The notes under the pieces are model-generated. The model had not been told where the DNA came from. It searched no databases and saw only the letters and a program-made list of their open reading frames with translations. Shown here piece by piece: positions 24,590 through 33,491 of a stretch of 64,000 nt of DNA. Origin of the DNA: Flavobacterium fluviatile (GTDB taxonomy: Bacteria; Bacteroidota; Bacteroidia; Flavobacteriales; Flavobacteriaceae); NCBI RefSeq assembly GCF_010645065.1, contig NZ_JAADZW010000011.1, positions 89,409 to 153,408 on the forward strand, written 5' to 3'. Each line of letters starts with the position of its first letter. Within the stretch, counting starts at the first letter, position 1. Both the position numbers and the translations under genes were made by a program.

Positions 24590-26920
24590 ATGAGAAAAAA
24601 AATACCTATTATAGATTGCAAGGAACGAGTAGCCCTTTCAGATGTTTTGCCATATGAGACTCCTCTTTTATTTTCAAACAGATACTTTTATAAGTACTTG
24701 TTAAAGAGAGAGAAAAGTGAAAAAAGTCTTGGGTATAAAAACAAAAAAAATAAAGCTTTTGCAGAGATTGAATCTATTTTATTTAGTCGTGAAGAAATAA
24801 CCCGTCCTTTCATATTTAATATAAATCATAGGGTAAATGACTTTAGAAAATTAAGTCTCATTCATCCTAGTAATCAATTAAGAGTAATTGAATTCTATGA
24901 AAAGTATAAAAGTTTAATACTTTACTATTGCACTATTAGCCCTTTTTCCATTAGAAGACCCGCAAGTGTAGCAAAATTTACTTTTTACAATGACCTGCTT
25001 CATAAAAAGAATCAAGATGGAGATCTGGAACATTCTCAAATTGAACAAGATGAAAGTGAATATGAGAATTTAAAATCGTACTTCACTTACCAAAAATACA
25101 GTAACATTCACAAATTTTTTGAATCGTATCAATTTCATCGATGTGAAAAAAAATATAGTAAACTTTTAAGAATTGACATTTCAAAATGTTTCGATAGTAT
25201 TTATACACATACAATTTCATGGGCAATTCTAAATAAACAAATTGTAAAAGATAATGTTGTTCATTCCTTAAAAACTTTTGGTGGAGAATTTGATAACTTA
25301 ATGCAGAAACTTAATGCTAATGAAACTAATGGAATAATAATTGGACCTGAATTTTCACGAATTTTCGCAGAAATAATTCTTCAACAAATTGACAAAGACA
25401 TATTTGACAAGTTAAAGATTACAGATGAAAATGGTAAAAATCTTATTCATAAAATAGACTATGAAGCATTTAGATATGTTGATGATTACTTTATCTTTTA
25501 TAATAATGAAGTCGATTCACAAAGAATATTAAAGGAATTTAAACTATGTCTTAGTGAATATAAAATGTATGTAAATGAAAACAAATCAATTGTTTATGAT
25601 AAACCTATTATTACAGAAATTAGTTTAGCAAAGCAAAAGATCAGTGATTTGTTTAATGATCATTTAAAGTTAATTGAAAATCAAAAAGTGACTGAAGATG
25701 ATCAAAGTAACCCAGAATTATACTTTTCATCGAATAATGTGATTACACGATTTAAATCAATTGTTAAGGAAACCGGTGTTGAATATAAGGATATTATGAA
25801 CTATAGCCTTGCGGTACTAGATAAGAAAACTGCAAAACTTATTAATAAATTTAAAAAAGAAAAAACTGAAAACCCTAAATTAAGCGAAAAAGAATTTGAA
25901 AAGGGATTTCTTGAGATTTTAGATGTTGCATTTTTCTTATATTCAGTATCGCCCAGAGTTAATTCCACTATTAAACTGTGCTTGATTATTGATAAAATAA
26001 TTTGCTTTCTTAAGAAGAACAAGACAAATAATTATGTTGAACCATTTTCATGTAATCATAAGCATAATATTTTCAAAAAAATCTCAGACGAAATTTTTTT
26101 AATACTGCAAAAAAACAAAACTAAAGATGAAACTCAAGTTGAGACATTATATCTGCTGATTGCGCTTAGTCAACTTGGTAGAGAATACAGACTTAATATT
26201 AACATCTTATGCTCGTATTTTAATATTAAAATACATTCGGATAATACTTTTGAAATTGTTCATCCTTTAAATTATTTTTCGATTACGGTGCTTCTATTCT
26301 ATATTAAAGATATTCATATGTATGCTCCCATTAAATCCCTAATGAGAGTGTATATTTTAGACAAATTCAAAAATTCCATTTTAGATAAAAAGTGGAAAAT
26401 GGATACAGAATTAGTACTTTTGTTAATGGATGTTTTAAGTTGTCCTTTTTTGAACAATTCAATTGACAGTATAGAAAATAAAAATTTATTTCTTGAATTT
26501 GAAAATTTGGAAAATGCAATTTTACAGCCGTTTACAGCACTAGAGTCAGATAATTATATCAATACCATTAGTAAAATTTCAAAGCAAATCAACTCAATTG
26601 AATCAGTTCAATTTCTTGAACAAAAAATTTTATTAAAACTAAATTTGTGGACAAATCTATATATCCAAGAGTTAAATAAAGATGATTCTTCAGATGTCGA
26701 TAATAGAAAACAAAAATTACTCACATTTATTTTCTATCTAAAGAATAATGTCATTAAACACGTTGATAAACATAAATTTAAGAAAGAATTGTTAACTTTG
26801 GTCGATATTAATGACAATCAGGTTAATTTTATTAAGCAAGAAAAATTTTGGTTCATTAAATGGACAGAATTTGATTTTAGATTGGAATTGCAAGCTAAAA
26901 GAAGTCAGGAAGTTTACTAA
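24590..26920 (+). CDS. drt3b: Defence-associated reverse transcriptase, Drt3b-like (UG8-type)
   Basis: A 776-residue protein from the ATG at 24590 (2 bp after the drt3a stop); a TTG 18 bp earlier is in frame but less likely. After an N-terminal region comes a reverse transcriptase: motif A LLRIDISKCFDS, motif B GIIIGPEFSRIFAEIIL, and YVDD, all between about residues 190 and 300. Residues 310-776 are helical with no domain I recognise. The second partner of DRT3 makes DNA together with Drt3a; I recall that it synthesises the complementary strand, but could not check. It is AT-rich like drt3a. Alternative: another two-reverse-transcriptase unknown-group system. Confidence 0.83.
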   Translation: MRKKIPIIDCKERVALSDVLPYETPLLFSNRYFYKYLLKREKSEKSLGYKNKKNKAFAEIESILFSREEITRPFIFNINHRVNDFRKLSLIHPSNQLRVIEFYEKYKSLILYYCTISPFSIRRPASVAKFTFYNDLLHKKNQDGDLEHSQIEQDESEYENLKSYFTYQKYSNIHKFFESYQFHRCEKKYSKLLRIDISKCFDSIYTHTISWAILNKQIVKDNVVHSLKTFGGEFDNLMQKLNANETNGIIIGPEFSRIFAEIILQQIDKDIFDKLKITDENGKNLIHKIDYEAFRYVDDYFIFYNNEVDSQRILKEFKLCLSEYKMYVNENKSIVYDKPIITEISLAKQKISDLFNDHLKLIENQKVTEDDQSNPELYFSSNNVITRFKSIVKETGVEYKDIMNYSLAVLDKKTAKLINKFKKEKTENPKLSEKEFEKGFLEILDVAFFLYSVSPRVNSTIKLCLIIDKIICFLKKNKTNNYVEPFSCNHKHNIFKKISDEIFLILQKNKTKDETQVETLYLLIALSQLGREYRLNINILCSYFNIKIHSDNTFEIVHPLNYFSITVLLFYIKDIHMYAPIKSLMRVYILDKFKNSILDKKWKMDTELVLLLMDVLSCPFLNNSIDSIENKNLFLEFENLENAILQPFTALESDNYINTISKISKQINSIESVQFLEQKILLKLNLWTNLYIQELNKDDSSDVDNRKQKLLTFIFYLKNNVIKHVDKHKFKKELLTLVDINDNQVNFIKQEKFWFIKWTEFDFRLELQAKRSQEVY

Positions 26921-27036
26921 AAATATTGCTACCACCGACAGTCAGTAATGACACCACACACAAGTAGCTTCTTTCATGCTCTAAAGTTGAGTTTGGAAGA
27001 GATAAATAAGGTAACCTATGTCGGGGGTTACTTTTT
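26921..27036 (+). ncRNA. Candidate DRT3 noncoding RNA with CACACACA tract
   Basis: Directly after the drt3b stop, noncoding sequence folds well. ACCaCCGACA (26931-26940) pairs with TGTCGGgGGT (27019-27028), nine pairs around one mismatch. Inside, GTCA-GTAA-TGAC (26941-26952) is a hairpin with a GNRA-type loop. It is followed by an unpaired ACCACACACAAG (26953-26964). At the 3' end GTAACC (27011-27016) can pair with GGTTAC (27026-27031) before TTTTT, a terminator. The last hairpin and the long helix compete. I recall that DRT3 uses an ncRNA with an AC-repeat template, which this fits. The 5' end is not defined and may lie in drt3b. Confidence 0.6.
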
Positions 27037-27092
27037 AAATTACGTTCTATACTAAATTTCTACCATTCTTTTGAAAAAAATATAACTTAACC

Positions 27093-27190
27093 CGATAGCG
27101 CGGATTTGCAATCCGTGCCCACCAAGATTGAACATAAGAAAAGCCAAAAAAATATACTTTGCGGGCACGGATTACAAATCCGCGCTATCG
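27093..27190. repeat. 28-bp inverted repeat element (MITE-like)
   Basis: 27093-27120 and 27163-27190 are inverted copies over 28 bp with one mismatch (outer end CGATAGCGCGGATTTG, inner end ATCCGTGCCC). The 42-bp centre is unrelated. It is G/C-richer than the surrounding DNA and encodes nothing. It lies at the right edge of the reverse-transcriptase locus; no copy is at the left edge. Confidence 0.8.
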
Positions 27191-27276
27191 TTGTATCAAT
27201 CAGGATAAAAAAGACTATTACCATCTGATTAAAAAATATTTTTCTTAAATTAGAGAAACAATTAAATTCAAAAAAC

Positions 27277-27498
27277 ATGAATCCATCAAAAATAATAGGA
27301 ATAATTCTGATCGTTATTAGTCTCTGTGTAGGGTATGTAGGTGCCAACAAAATTGCTGACAATACAAAAGAAATTAATTTATTAGGGCTGAAAATTGACG
27401 CTTCCAACGAATCGGGTAAGGAACAGGGGTATCTTTATTTAGGGCTGGCCGTCATTTTACTTGCAGGCGGAATTTATACGGTCAATAAATCAAAGTAA
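27277..27498 (+). CDS. Small two-helix membrane protein (DUF3185-like)
   Basis: A 73-residue protein with a transmembrane helix at each end (residues 5-24 and 50-68) and a short polar loop between (ADNTKEINLLGLKIDASNESGKEQG). This is the plan of the DUF3185 family, whose function is unknown. It is a stand-alone gene between the defence locus and the TonB receptor. Confidence 0.65.
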   Translation: MNPSKIIGIILIVISLCVGYVGANKIADNTKEINLLGLKIDASNESGKEQGYLYLGLAVILLAGGIYTVNKSK

Positions 27499-27599
27499 AT
27501 TGCAGTAAGTAGATGTTGTAAATATTGCATGAGGCATCGTTGGTATGTATTTCTTGTCAATTAGTTTACAACAAAACTTCTTATGAAACCTAAAGCCCT

Positions 27600-27675
27600 A
27601 GCCCTGATGGCAGCGACATCCTTTTGTGCCGGGGTTCGGCATAAAAGATACAGCGTACAGCAGGAATCAGCTCCT
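27600..27675 (+). repeat. Dispersed repeat, copy 1 (AGCCCTGATGG...AGCTCCT)
   Basis: The ends AGCCCTGATGGcAGCGaCATCC and GATACAGCGtACAGCAGG-x-AT-x-AGCTCCT match the inverted copy at 63850-63928 almost base for base, while the centre (a small hairpin around GTGCCGGGGTTCGGCA) is different. A conserved frame around a variable hairpin points to a structured RNA or mobile repeat. Function unknown. Confidence 0.7.
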
Positions 27676-27700
27676 GCTAATAACAGAACTTATTACATAC

Positions 27701-27739
27701 AAAAACCGCCTCAAATAGCACTTTGAGGCGGTTTTTTTA
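27701..27739. terminator. Bidirectional terminator
   Basis: AAAAACCGCCTCAAA (27701-27715) and TTTGAGGCGGTTTTT (27722-27736) form a perfect 15-bp stem with A and T runs on both sides. It can end the TonB receptor gene on the minus strand and anything arriving from the left. Confidence 0.88.
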
Positions 27740-27758
27740 TGATAGAACAGAATTGTTT

Positions 27759-30215
27759 TTAGAATTTGTAAGTTACACCAACTCTAAAGTTTCTAGGTGG
27801 TTCTGTTTGCCAGTAGTAAACTCCGTTACTAACCCATTGGTAAAATGAACCACTATACAAATATTCATCTAAAATATTAAATACGTTAGCCGTTACTTTG
27901 AATTTACGGGTTTCATAAGATAATCCCCCATCTAACTTAAAGTAATTTGGTAATCTTTCTAATCCTTCGCTCCAGGTATCAGTTAGGCGACCTGCAAGGT
28001 AAGTTCCTCCGACTGATGCACCGAAACCTTTTAATACACCTGATGGAACTACATAATTCAGCCATGCATTAGCTACATGTTTTGAGTATCCCGGAACTAT
28101 GTCACCTTCTTTAAAAGTGCTGACATTTGAATCGGTTACTTTAGATTCTGTAAACGCATAGTTTGCTATTAAGTTTAAGCCATCAACAATTTTACCTCTT
28201 AAATCAACCTCAAAACCCTGAGCTGTTTTTTCTCCTAATGTTGTACTGTACATAACTCCCGGTACATAAAAATCGTCGTCTGGTCCAGGTTGAACAGGAT
28301 CTGTAGTCAATTCATTTTGTTTAATGATACTATAAGCAGATACGGTGGTGCTCCAGGTACCGTTAAACCAGTCTTTTTTAATACCAATCTCACGGTTTGT
28401 ACCTGTAAGTGGTTTTATAGTTTCTGTAGGTCTCACTCTTCCGGACTGTGGCGTGAATGCCTGATCGTAAACTCCGTAAACAGCGAAAGAAGGGGTTATT
28501 GACCAGCTTAACCCAATACGAGGCGTAATGTGGCTATCTGCAGCAGGATCACTGTAACTACTCGTTTGTTTAATCCAGGTGTAACGGCCTGCAAGTGTTA
28601 ATCTTAATTTATTTTCAAAGAAACCTAATTCATCCTGAACATATCCGGCTGCATATTGCGAACCATATAATCCTGCGGCTCTCTGGCTCAAAGGGGTACT
28701 TTCATCAAAATTTGGCAGCCCATTCGCAGGCGTACCATAATCCGGATTTAAAACATTAAATGGATCTTCTAAAGTATCTAATGCGTGAGTTTGTCCCCAA
28801 TCGGCCATATAATCTTTTCTTCCTAAATCCATACCTCCCAAAACTTTATGACTTACAGGGCCTGTATTGAATTTTCCATTCACGAAAATCTGACCTAAAA
28901 ACATATCGCTTTCTGCATCCCAAATACTAACACTTCTGATAATTTCTCCTTCAGACAAAACTTCAGTATCTACAATATCATCATCATTAGTATCTACACT
29001 TACAGGTCCGACAGCACCTGGCCATGAACTGTAACCGTCCATTATATATTTAAAATATGAGGTTTGTGCTGTTAATTTCCAGTCGCTGTCAAAATTGTGT
29101 TCAAACATTAAATAACCGCTGTGGTCATTAATTTTTGTATCAGGCAAACCTGGCTGAGTCATTGTGAAATCTACAGGAGTTGTTGCATAACCTTCATTTG
29201 CCGAACTAAAAACATAATACGAACCTACTTCGCTCATGTTGGCAAACTGCCCATTGTATTCTAATGTTACTTTGGTTTTGTCGCTCAATTTGTAAGATAA
29301 AACCGGTGCGATTACGTAGCGGTCATTATGTTCAAAAGGTCTGTGGGATCCTTTCTTTTGAAAAGCACCATTAAAACGGTAAAGGAATTTTCCGTCTTTA
29401 TCAAATTTTCCATCTAGGTCAATACTTGCACGGTAAAAGGCGTAGCTTCCTGCTAAAACGCTGGCCTCTCCTTTGGTAATTCCGGTTGGTTTTTTTGTTA
29501 CCACATTGTACAGACCACTTGGATCTCCGCTTGAAAGCATAAAACCTGCAGGTCCTTTTACAAATTCAATATGATCTACAAAGCTCATATCTTCTGTAAG
29601 TGGTCCCCAGAAAGAAGAAACTACGTTGAAACCATTTCTAAAAGCCTGGATTTGCGATCCGCGCATACTAATATTGGTGTACATATCTCCCCAGTGCTCT
29701 AAACGAACGGCACCACTCACATTACGAATAACTCCGTCGCTCATGCTTGTAATTTGTTGGTCTTTTAAAGTCTGAGCACTTACAATCTGAATGTTTTGCG
29801 GAATTTCAAGTACAGGAGTCTGAAGACGCAATGACATTGACGGCTTGTCTTGTTTGTACTTGTTTTTTGTAATGATTACTTCATCAAGGTCTTCCTGGCT
29901 TTCAGAAAGCGTGAAATTTTTTGTAGTGGTCTGTTTTGCTATTACTTCAATTTTTTCTTCTACCGACTTAATTCCGATAGAATTAATGCTAATAACGTAA
30001 CTTCCCGGTTTAACAGACTTAATTTCATATTGTCCGTTTTCATTCGTAAGAACTGCGTACTTTGTTCCTTTTAATTTTATAGAAATATTCCCTGCAGGAA
30101 AATTTCCACTTAATGACACTTTACCGCTTACTTTTCCAAGTTCCTGACCCATTACGGTTAATGAACTCAAAAACAATAAACTAAACAGCATTTTTTTTAT
30201 GGTATTCATTTTCAT
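27759..30215 (-). CDS. TonB-dependent siderophore receptor
   Basis: An 818-residue outer-membrane receptor: signal peptide (1-23), a carboxypeptidase-regulatory-like domain (about 26-110), a plug (about 125-260, with MRGSQIQAFRNGF and VEFVKGPAGFMLSSGDPSG) and a 22-strand barrel ending in Phe (RVGVTYKF). GLYNVVTKKPTG is the mark of the siderophore-receptor subfamily (FhuA/FpvA type), so it should import a ferric siderophore with TonB/ExbBD. The gene stands alone. A TACTTTTG promoter box (30244-30251) and a palindrome just upstream suggest iron control. The siderophore is unknown. Confidence 0.9.
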   Translation of the reverse strand: MKMNTIKKMLFSLLFLSSLTVMGQELGKVSGKVSLSGNFPAGNISIKLKGTKYAVLTNENGQYEIKSVKPGSYVISINSIGIKSVEEKIEVIAKQTTTKNFTLSESQEDLDEVIITKNKYKQDKPSMSLRLQTPVLEIPQNIQIVSAQTLKDQQITSMSDGVIRNVSGAVRLEHWGDMYTNISMRGSQIQAFRNGFNVVSSFWGPLTEDMSFVDHIEFVKGPAGFMLSSGDPSGLYNVVTKKPTGITKGEASVLAGSYAFYRASIDLDGKFDKDGKFLYRFNGAFQKKGSHRPFEHNDRYVIAPVLSYKLSDKTKVTLEYNGQFANMSEVGSYYVFSSANEGYATTPVDFTMTQPGLPDTKINDHSGYLMFEHNFDSDWKLTAQTSYFKYIMDGYSSWPGAVGPVSVDTNDDDIVDTEVLSEGEIIRSVSIWDAESDMFLGQIFVNGKFNTGPVSHKVLGGMDLGRKDYMADWGQTHALDTLEDPFNVLNPDYGTPANGLPNFDESTPLSQRAAGLYGSQYAAGYVQDELGFFENKLRLTLAGRYTWIKQTSSYSDPAADSHITPRIGLSWSITPSFAVYGVYDQAFTPQSGRVRPTETIKPLTGTNREIGIKKDWFNGTWSTTVSAYSIIKQNELTTDPVQPGPDDDFYVPGVMYSTTLGEKTAQGFEVDLRGKIVDGLNLIANYAFTESKVTDSNVSTFKEGDIVPGYSKHVANAWLNYVVPSGVLKGFGASVGGTYLAGRLTDTWSEGLERLPNYFKLDGGLSYETRKFKVTANVFNILDEYLYSGSFYQWVSNGVYYWQTEPPRNFRVGVTYKF

Positions 30216-30243
30216 TTTTGGTAAAAGATTAATTTTTATGACG

Positions 30244-30299
30244 CAAAAGTAATGGCTAATATCGTTTTATCCAAAATTATTTTTAATTATTCTAAATAA
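30244..30299 (-). promoter_or_regulatory. Promoter of siderophore receptor with Fur-like palindrome
   Basis: Minus strand: TTG about 20 bp upstream of TACTTTTG (30244-30251). Immediately upstream, 30277-30299 is a 23-bp imperfect palindrome, TTATTTAGAAT-A-ATTAAAAATAA (9 of 11 pairs). A palindrome touching the -33 region of a siderophore receptor is a good candidate Fur operator. Fur boxes in Bacteroidota are poorly defined, so this is tentative. Confidence 0.45.
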
Positions 30300-30534
30300 A
30301 GTTTAAACTAAAAAAGTAACTAAACTTTTTTTAGTGTAAGCAATTAAAAATAAATGCTAAAAATACACTTATCAAAAAGACGTAAAGCAGAAAAAGGCAG
30401 AAGTTCGCAGCATTATGGCGTAAACACTGAAAAGTCAGTGCGTAATTTTCTTAATTTAGAATAAAAACAAAGGAAATAAGAGTATTTTTGTAACCGAAAA
30501 AACACATCCGTTTCAGGTTATAAATTCAATCAGA
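30300..30534. other. Divergent intergenic region
   Basis: Between the two divergent genes there is only AT-rich DNA. It has a small hairpin, CACTGA-aaag-TCAGTG, at 30425-30440, and the TATTTTTG box at 30483-30490 that should drive the oxidase gene to the right. Confidence 0.5.
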
Positions 30535-33441
30535 ATGTCAATAATTAAGGAGTTAGAACAACTGTCTGCATCATTAGAAGGAACACTTTTATACGATGAT
30601 CTACATAAAACGCTTTATTCAACCGATGCTTCGGTTTACCGAATTAAACCCAATGCGGTTGCCATACCAAAAACGACTCAGGATATCGCCAAACTGATCC
30701 GTTTTGCAGCAGATCATAATATGTCGGTTACGCCAAGGACTGCGGGAACTTCTCTGGCGGGTCAGGCAGTTGGAGACGGCTTGGTAATTGATGTTTCGAA
30801 ACATTTTACTAAAATTATTTCGTTTGATGCCGAAAGGAAAACTGTAACCGTTCAGCCGGGTGTAATTCGTGATGAGCTGAATTTATTTCTTAAACCCCAC
30901 GGTGTATTTTTCGCCCCGATTACTTCAACCTCAAACCGTGCGATGATTGGGGGAATGGTCGGAAATAATTCTTCGGGGACGACTTCAATTCGTTATGGTG
31001 TGACACGTGATAAAATTGCGAAAGTAAAAGCAATTTTAAGTGACGGTTCTGAAGTGGTTTTTAAAGACCTGACTTCTGCTGAATTTATTGAAAAAACCAA
31101 AGGTGATACTCTGGAAAATAAAATATACAAAACGATTTATGACGAGCTTTCTATAAAAGAAACTCAGGAGGAAATTGTAAGAGAGTTTCCAAAACCGGAA
31201 ATCCACAGAAGAAATACAGGGTACGCCGTTGATATTCTGCTGAAATCGGAATTGTTTGGAGGAACTGAACCTGTCATAAATCTGGGAAAACTGCTTTGCG
31301 GAAGCGAAGGAACACTGGCTTTTACAACCGAAGTGACGCTGAAAGTTGATGATCTTCCACCTGCGCACAGTATTATGGTCGTGGGACATTATCATACAAT
31401 TCACGAATCATTAGAGTCAGTTGTCGTGGCCATGAAACACCATTTGTACACCTGCGAGATGATCGATGATACAATTTTGGATTGTACCAAAACGAATCGG
31501 GAGCATGTAAAAAACAGATTCTTTTTACAAGGCGAGCCTAAAGCTATTATGATGTTTGAAGTAGCAGCCCATACTTTGGAAGATGCCGAAAAACAAGCGG
31601 ATGCGCTTATTGCTGATTTAGAAAAAAACAATTTCGGTTATGCCCGTGTGAAGATTTATGGTGCTGATATTGACAAGGTAAACGAACTGAGGAAAGCCGG
31701 TCTCGGACTTTTAGGAAGTATTGTTGGCGACGATAAAGCGGCGGACTCTATTGAGGATACAGCGGTTGAACTAAGTGATTTACCAGCTTATATTGCAGAG
31801 TTTTCGGCAATGATGTTAAGCCACGGACAGGAGGCGATTTATTATGCGCATGCAGGTGCCGGGGAATTGCACCTTCGTCCGGTTTTGAATTTAAAGAAGA
31901 CCGAAGATTTGAAATTATTCAGAACTATTGCGACAGAAGTGGCGCATCTGGTTAAAAAATACAGAGGTTCGCTAAGTGGCGAACACGGTGACGGAATTGT
32001 TCGTGGTGAATTTATTCCGTTTATGATTGGCGATAAGAATTACGAATTGCTGAAAAGAATCAAACTGGCATTTGATCCAAATTCGGTTTTGAATATCGGA
32101 AAAATTGTCAACGCTGGCAAAATGGATGAAAACCATCGTGTAGTTTCGGGAAGGACAGAACCGGACATTAAAACGTTTCAGGATTTCTCAGACAGTTTAG
32201 GGATTTTGCGTGCAGCAGAAAAATGCAACGGTTCCGGAGACTGCCGAAAACTGCCGTCAGCAGGAGGAGCGATGTGTCCGAGTTATCGTGCGACCCGAAA
32301 CGAAAAAGAAACTACGCGTGCGAGAGCCAATTCACTGAGAGAATATTTAACGTATTCTGAAAAAGAAAACAAATTCGACCAAAAAGAATTATACGAAGTT
32401 TTTGAGTTGTGCGTGAGCTGTAAAGCCTGTGCGAGCGAATGTCCGAGTAATGTGGACGTAGCGACTTTAAAAGCCGAATTTTTATACCAATATCAAAAAG
32501 CAAACGGATTCTCAACCCGAAATAAGATTTTTGCCAATAATGCTAAAATGAACAAACTGGGAAGTAAATTCCCGGTAATTACGAATTTTATTTCGAATCA
32601 GTCCTTCGTTAAAAAAACAATGGGAATTGCACCCGAAAGACAAGTGCCGTTACTAGCGAAAAAAACGTTTAGAAAATGGCATGCAGAGCATAAACCAACT
32701 GCAACAGATTTTCCGAACGGCAGGTTGTATTTGTTCGTAGATGAATTCACGAACTATTATGATGTAAATATAGGAATAGATACTTTCGAATTACTGACTA
32801 AATTAGGGTATCAGGTTTTGGTTATTGACCATGAAGAAAGCGGAAGAGCCTATTTATCGAAAGGGTTTTTGGAAGAAGCCAAGAAAATTGCCAATTATAA
32901 TGTGAATGTTTTTAAAGATCTGGTTTTAGGAAATGCGCCTTTGGTTGGGATTGAACCTTCGGCCATTTTGACTTTCAGGGATGAATATCTGCGTTTGGCT
33001 GATGATAAAGAAGCGATAGAGAAATTATCCCGAAATACGTTTACAATTGAAGAGTTCTTTAAAAAAGAAATCATCGATGGTAAAATCACACCAGAATCAT
33101 TTTCTGAGGAGAAAAAAGAAATCAAAATTCACGGGCATTGCCACCAGAAATCTCTGAGTTCTGTTGAAGCAACTTTTGCGATGCTGAATCTTCCTAAAAA
33201 CAATACAGTTACCATTTACAATTCAGGCTGCTGCGGTATGGCAGGTTCTTTTGGTTATGAAAAAGAGCATTATAAAGTGAGCATGCAGATGGGGGAAGAT
33301 ACCTTATTTCCAAAAGTGCGTAACACAGCCGAAAATGTAAAAATCGCTGCAGCAGGAACGAGCTGCCGTCATCAGATTTATGATGGAACAAGTCGTGAGG
33401 CCCAGCATCCGGTTAGTATTTTGAGGAATTGTCTTAAGTAG
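30535..33441 (+). CDS. FAD-binding and Fe-S-binding oxidoreductase (D-lactate/2-hydroxyacid dehydrogenase type, YdiJ-like)
   Basis: A 968-residue fusion. Residues 30-260 are the FAD-binding PCMH domain (PRTAGTSLAGQAVGDGLVID, IGGMVGNNSSGTTSIRYG). Residues 260-530 are the FAD-oxidase C domain (GEHGDGIVRGEF). The iron-sulphur part has two cysteine clusters (CNGSGDC...MCP near 565 and CVSCKACASECP near 625) and then CCG motifs (NSGCCGMAGSFGYE). This is the GlcD/GlcF-in-one plan seen in YdiJ and D-lactate dehydrogenases. It oxidises a 2-hydroxyacid and passes electrons to the quinone pool or an unknown carrier. Substrate (D-lactate, glycolate or 2-hydroxyglutarate) cannot be told. Confidence 0.87.
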   Translation: MSIIKELEQLSASLEGTLLYDDLHKTLYSTDASVYRIKPNAVAIPKTTQDIAKLIRFAADHNMSVTPRTAGTSLAGQAVGDGLVIDVSKHFTKIISFDAERKTVTVQPGVIRDELNLFLKPHGVFFAPITSTSNRAMIGGMVGNNSSGTTSIRYGVTRDKIAKVKAILSDGSEVVFKDLTSAEFIEKTKGDTLENKIYKTIYDELSIKETQEEIVREFPKPEIHRRNTGYAVDILLKSELFGGTEPVINLGKLLCGSEGTLAFTTEVTLKVDDLPPAHSIMVVGHYHTIHESLESVVVAMKHHLYTCEMIDDTILDCTKTNREHVKNRFFLQGEPKAIMMFEVAAHTLEDAEKQADALIADLEKNNFGYARVKIYGADIDKVNELRKAGLGLLGSIVGDDKAADSIEDTAVELSDLPAYIAEFSAMMLSHGQEAIYYAHAGAGELHLRPVLNLKKTEDLKLFRTIATEVAHLVKKYRGSLSGEHGDGIVRGEFIPFMIGDKNYELLKRIKLAFDPNSVLNIGKIVNAGKMDENHRVVSGRTEPDIKTFQDFSDSLGILRAAEKCNGSGDCRKLPSAGGAMCPSYRATRNEKETTRARANSLREYLTYSEKENKFDQKELYEVFELCVSCKACASECPSNVDVATLKAEFLYQYQKANGFSTRNKIFANNAKMNKLGSKFPVITNFISNQSFVKKTMGIAPERQVPLLAKKTFRKWHAEHKPTATDFPNGRLYLFVDEFTNYYDVNIGIDTFELLTKLGYQVLVIDHEESGRAYLSKGFLEEAKKIANYNVNVFKDLVLGNAPLVGIEPSAILTFRDEYLRLADDKEAIEKLSRNTFTIEEFFKKEIIDGKITPESFSEEKKEIKIHGHCHQKSLSSVEATFAMLNLPKNNTVTIYNSGCCGMAGSFGYEKEHYKVSMQMGEDTLFPKVRNTAENVKIAAAGTSCRHQIYDGTSREAQHPVSILRNCLK

Positions 33442-33491
33442 AACTTAACCGCAAGGAGTGCTGAGGAGTACGCAAGGTTCGCAAAGATTTT

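Noticed and set aside
23094..26920. Group II intron or retron interpretation of the two reverse transcriptases
   Set aside because: There is no maturase X/HNH domain, no intron domain V-like hairpin beside the genes, and no msr/msd inverted-repeat layout upstream.
27087..27407. 106-residue minus-strand reading frame
   Set aside because: It is the reverse of the small DUF3185-like gene plus the 28-bp inverted repeat; no family features.
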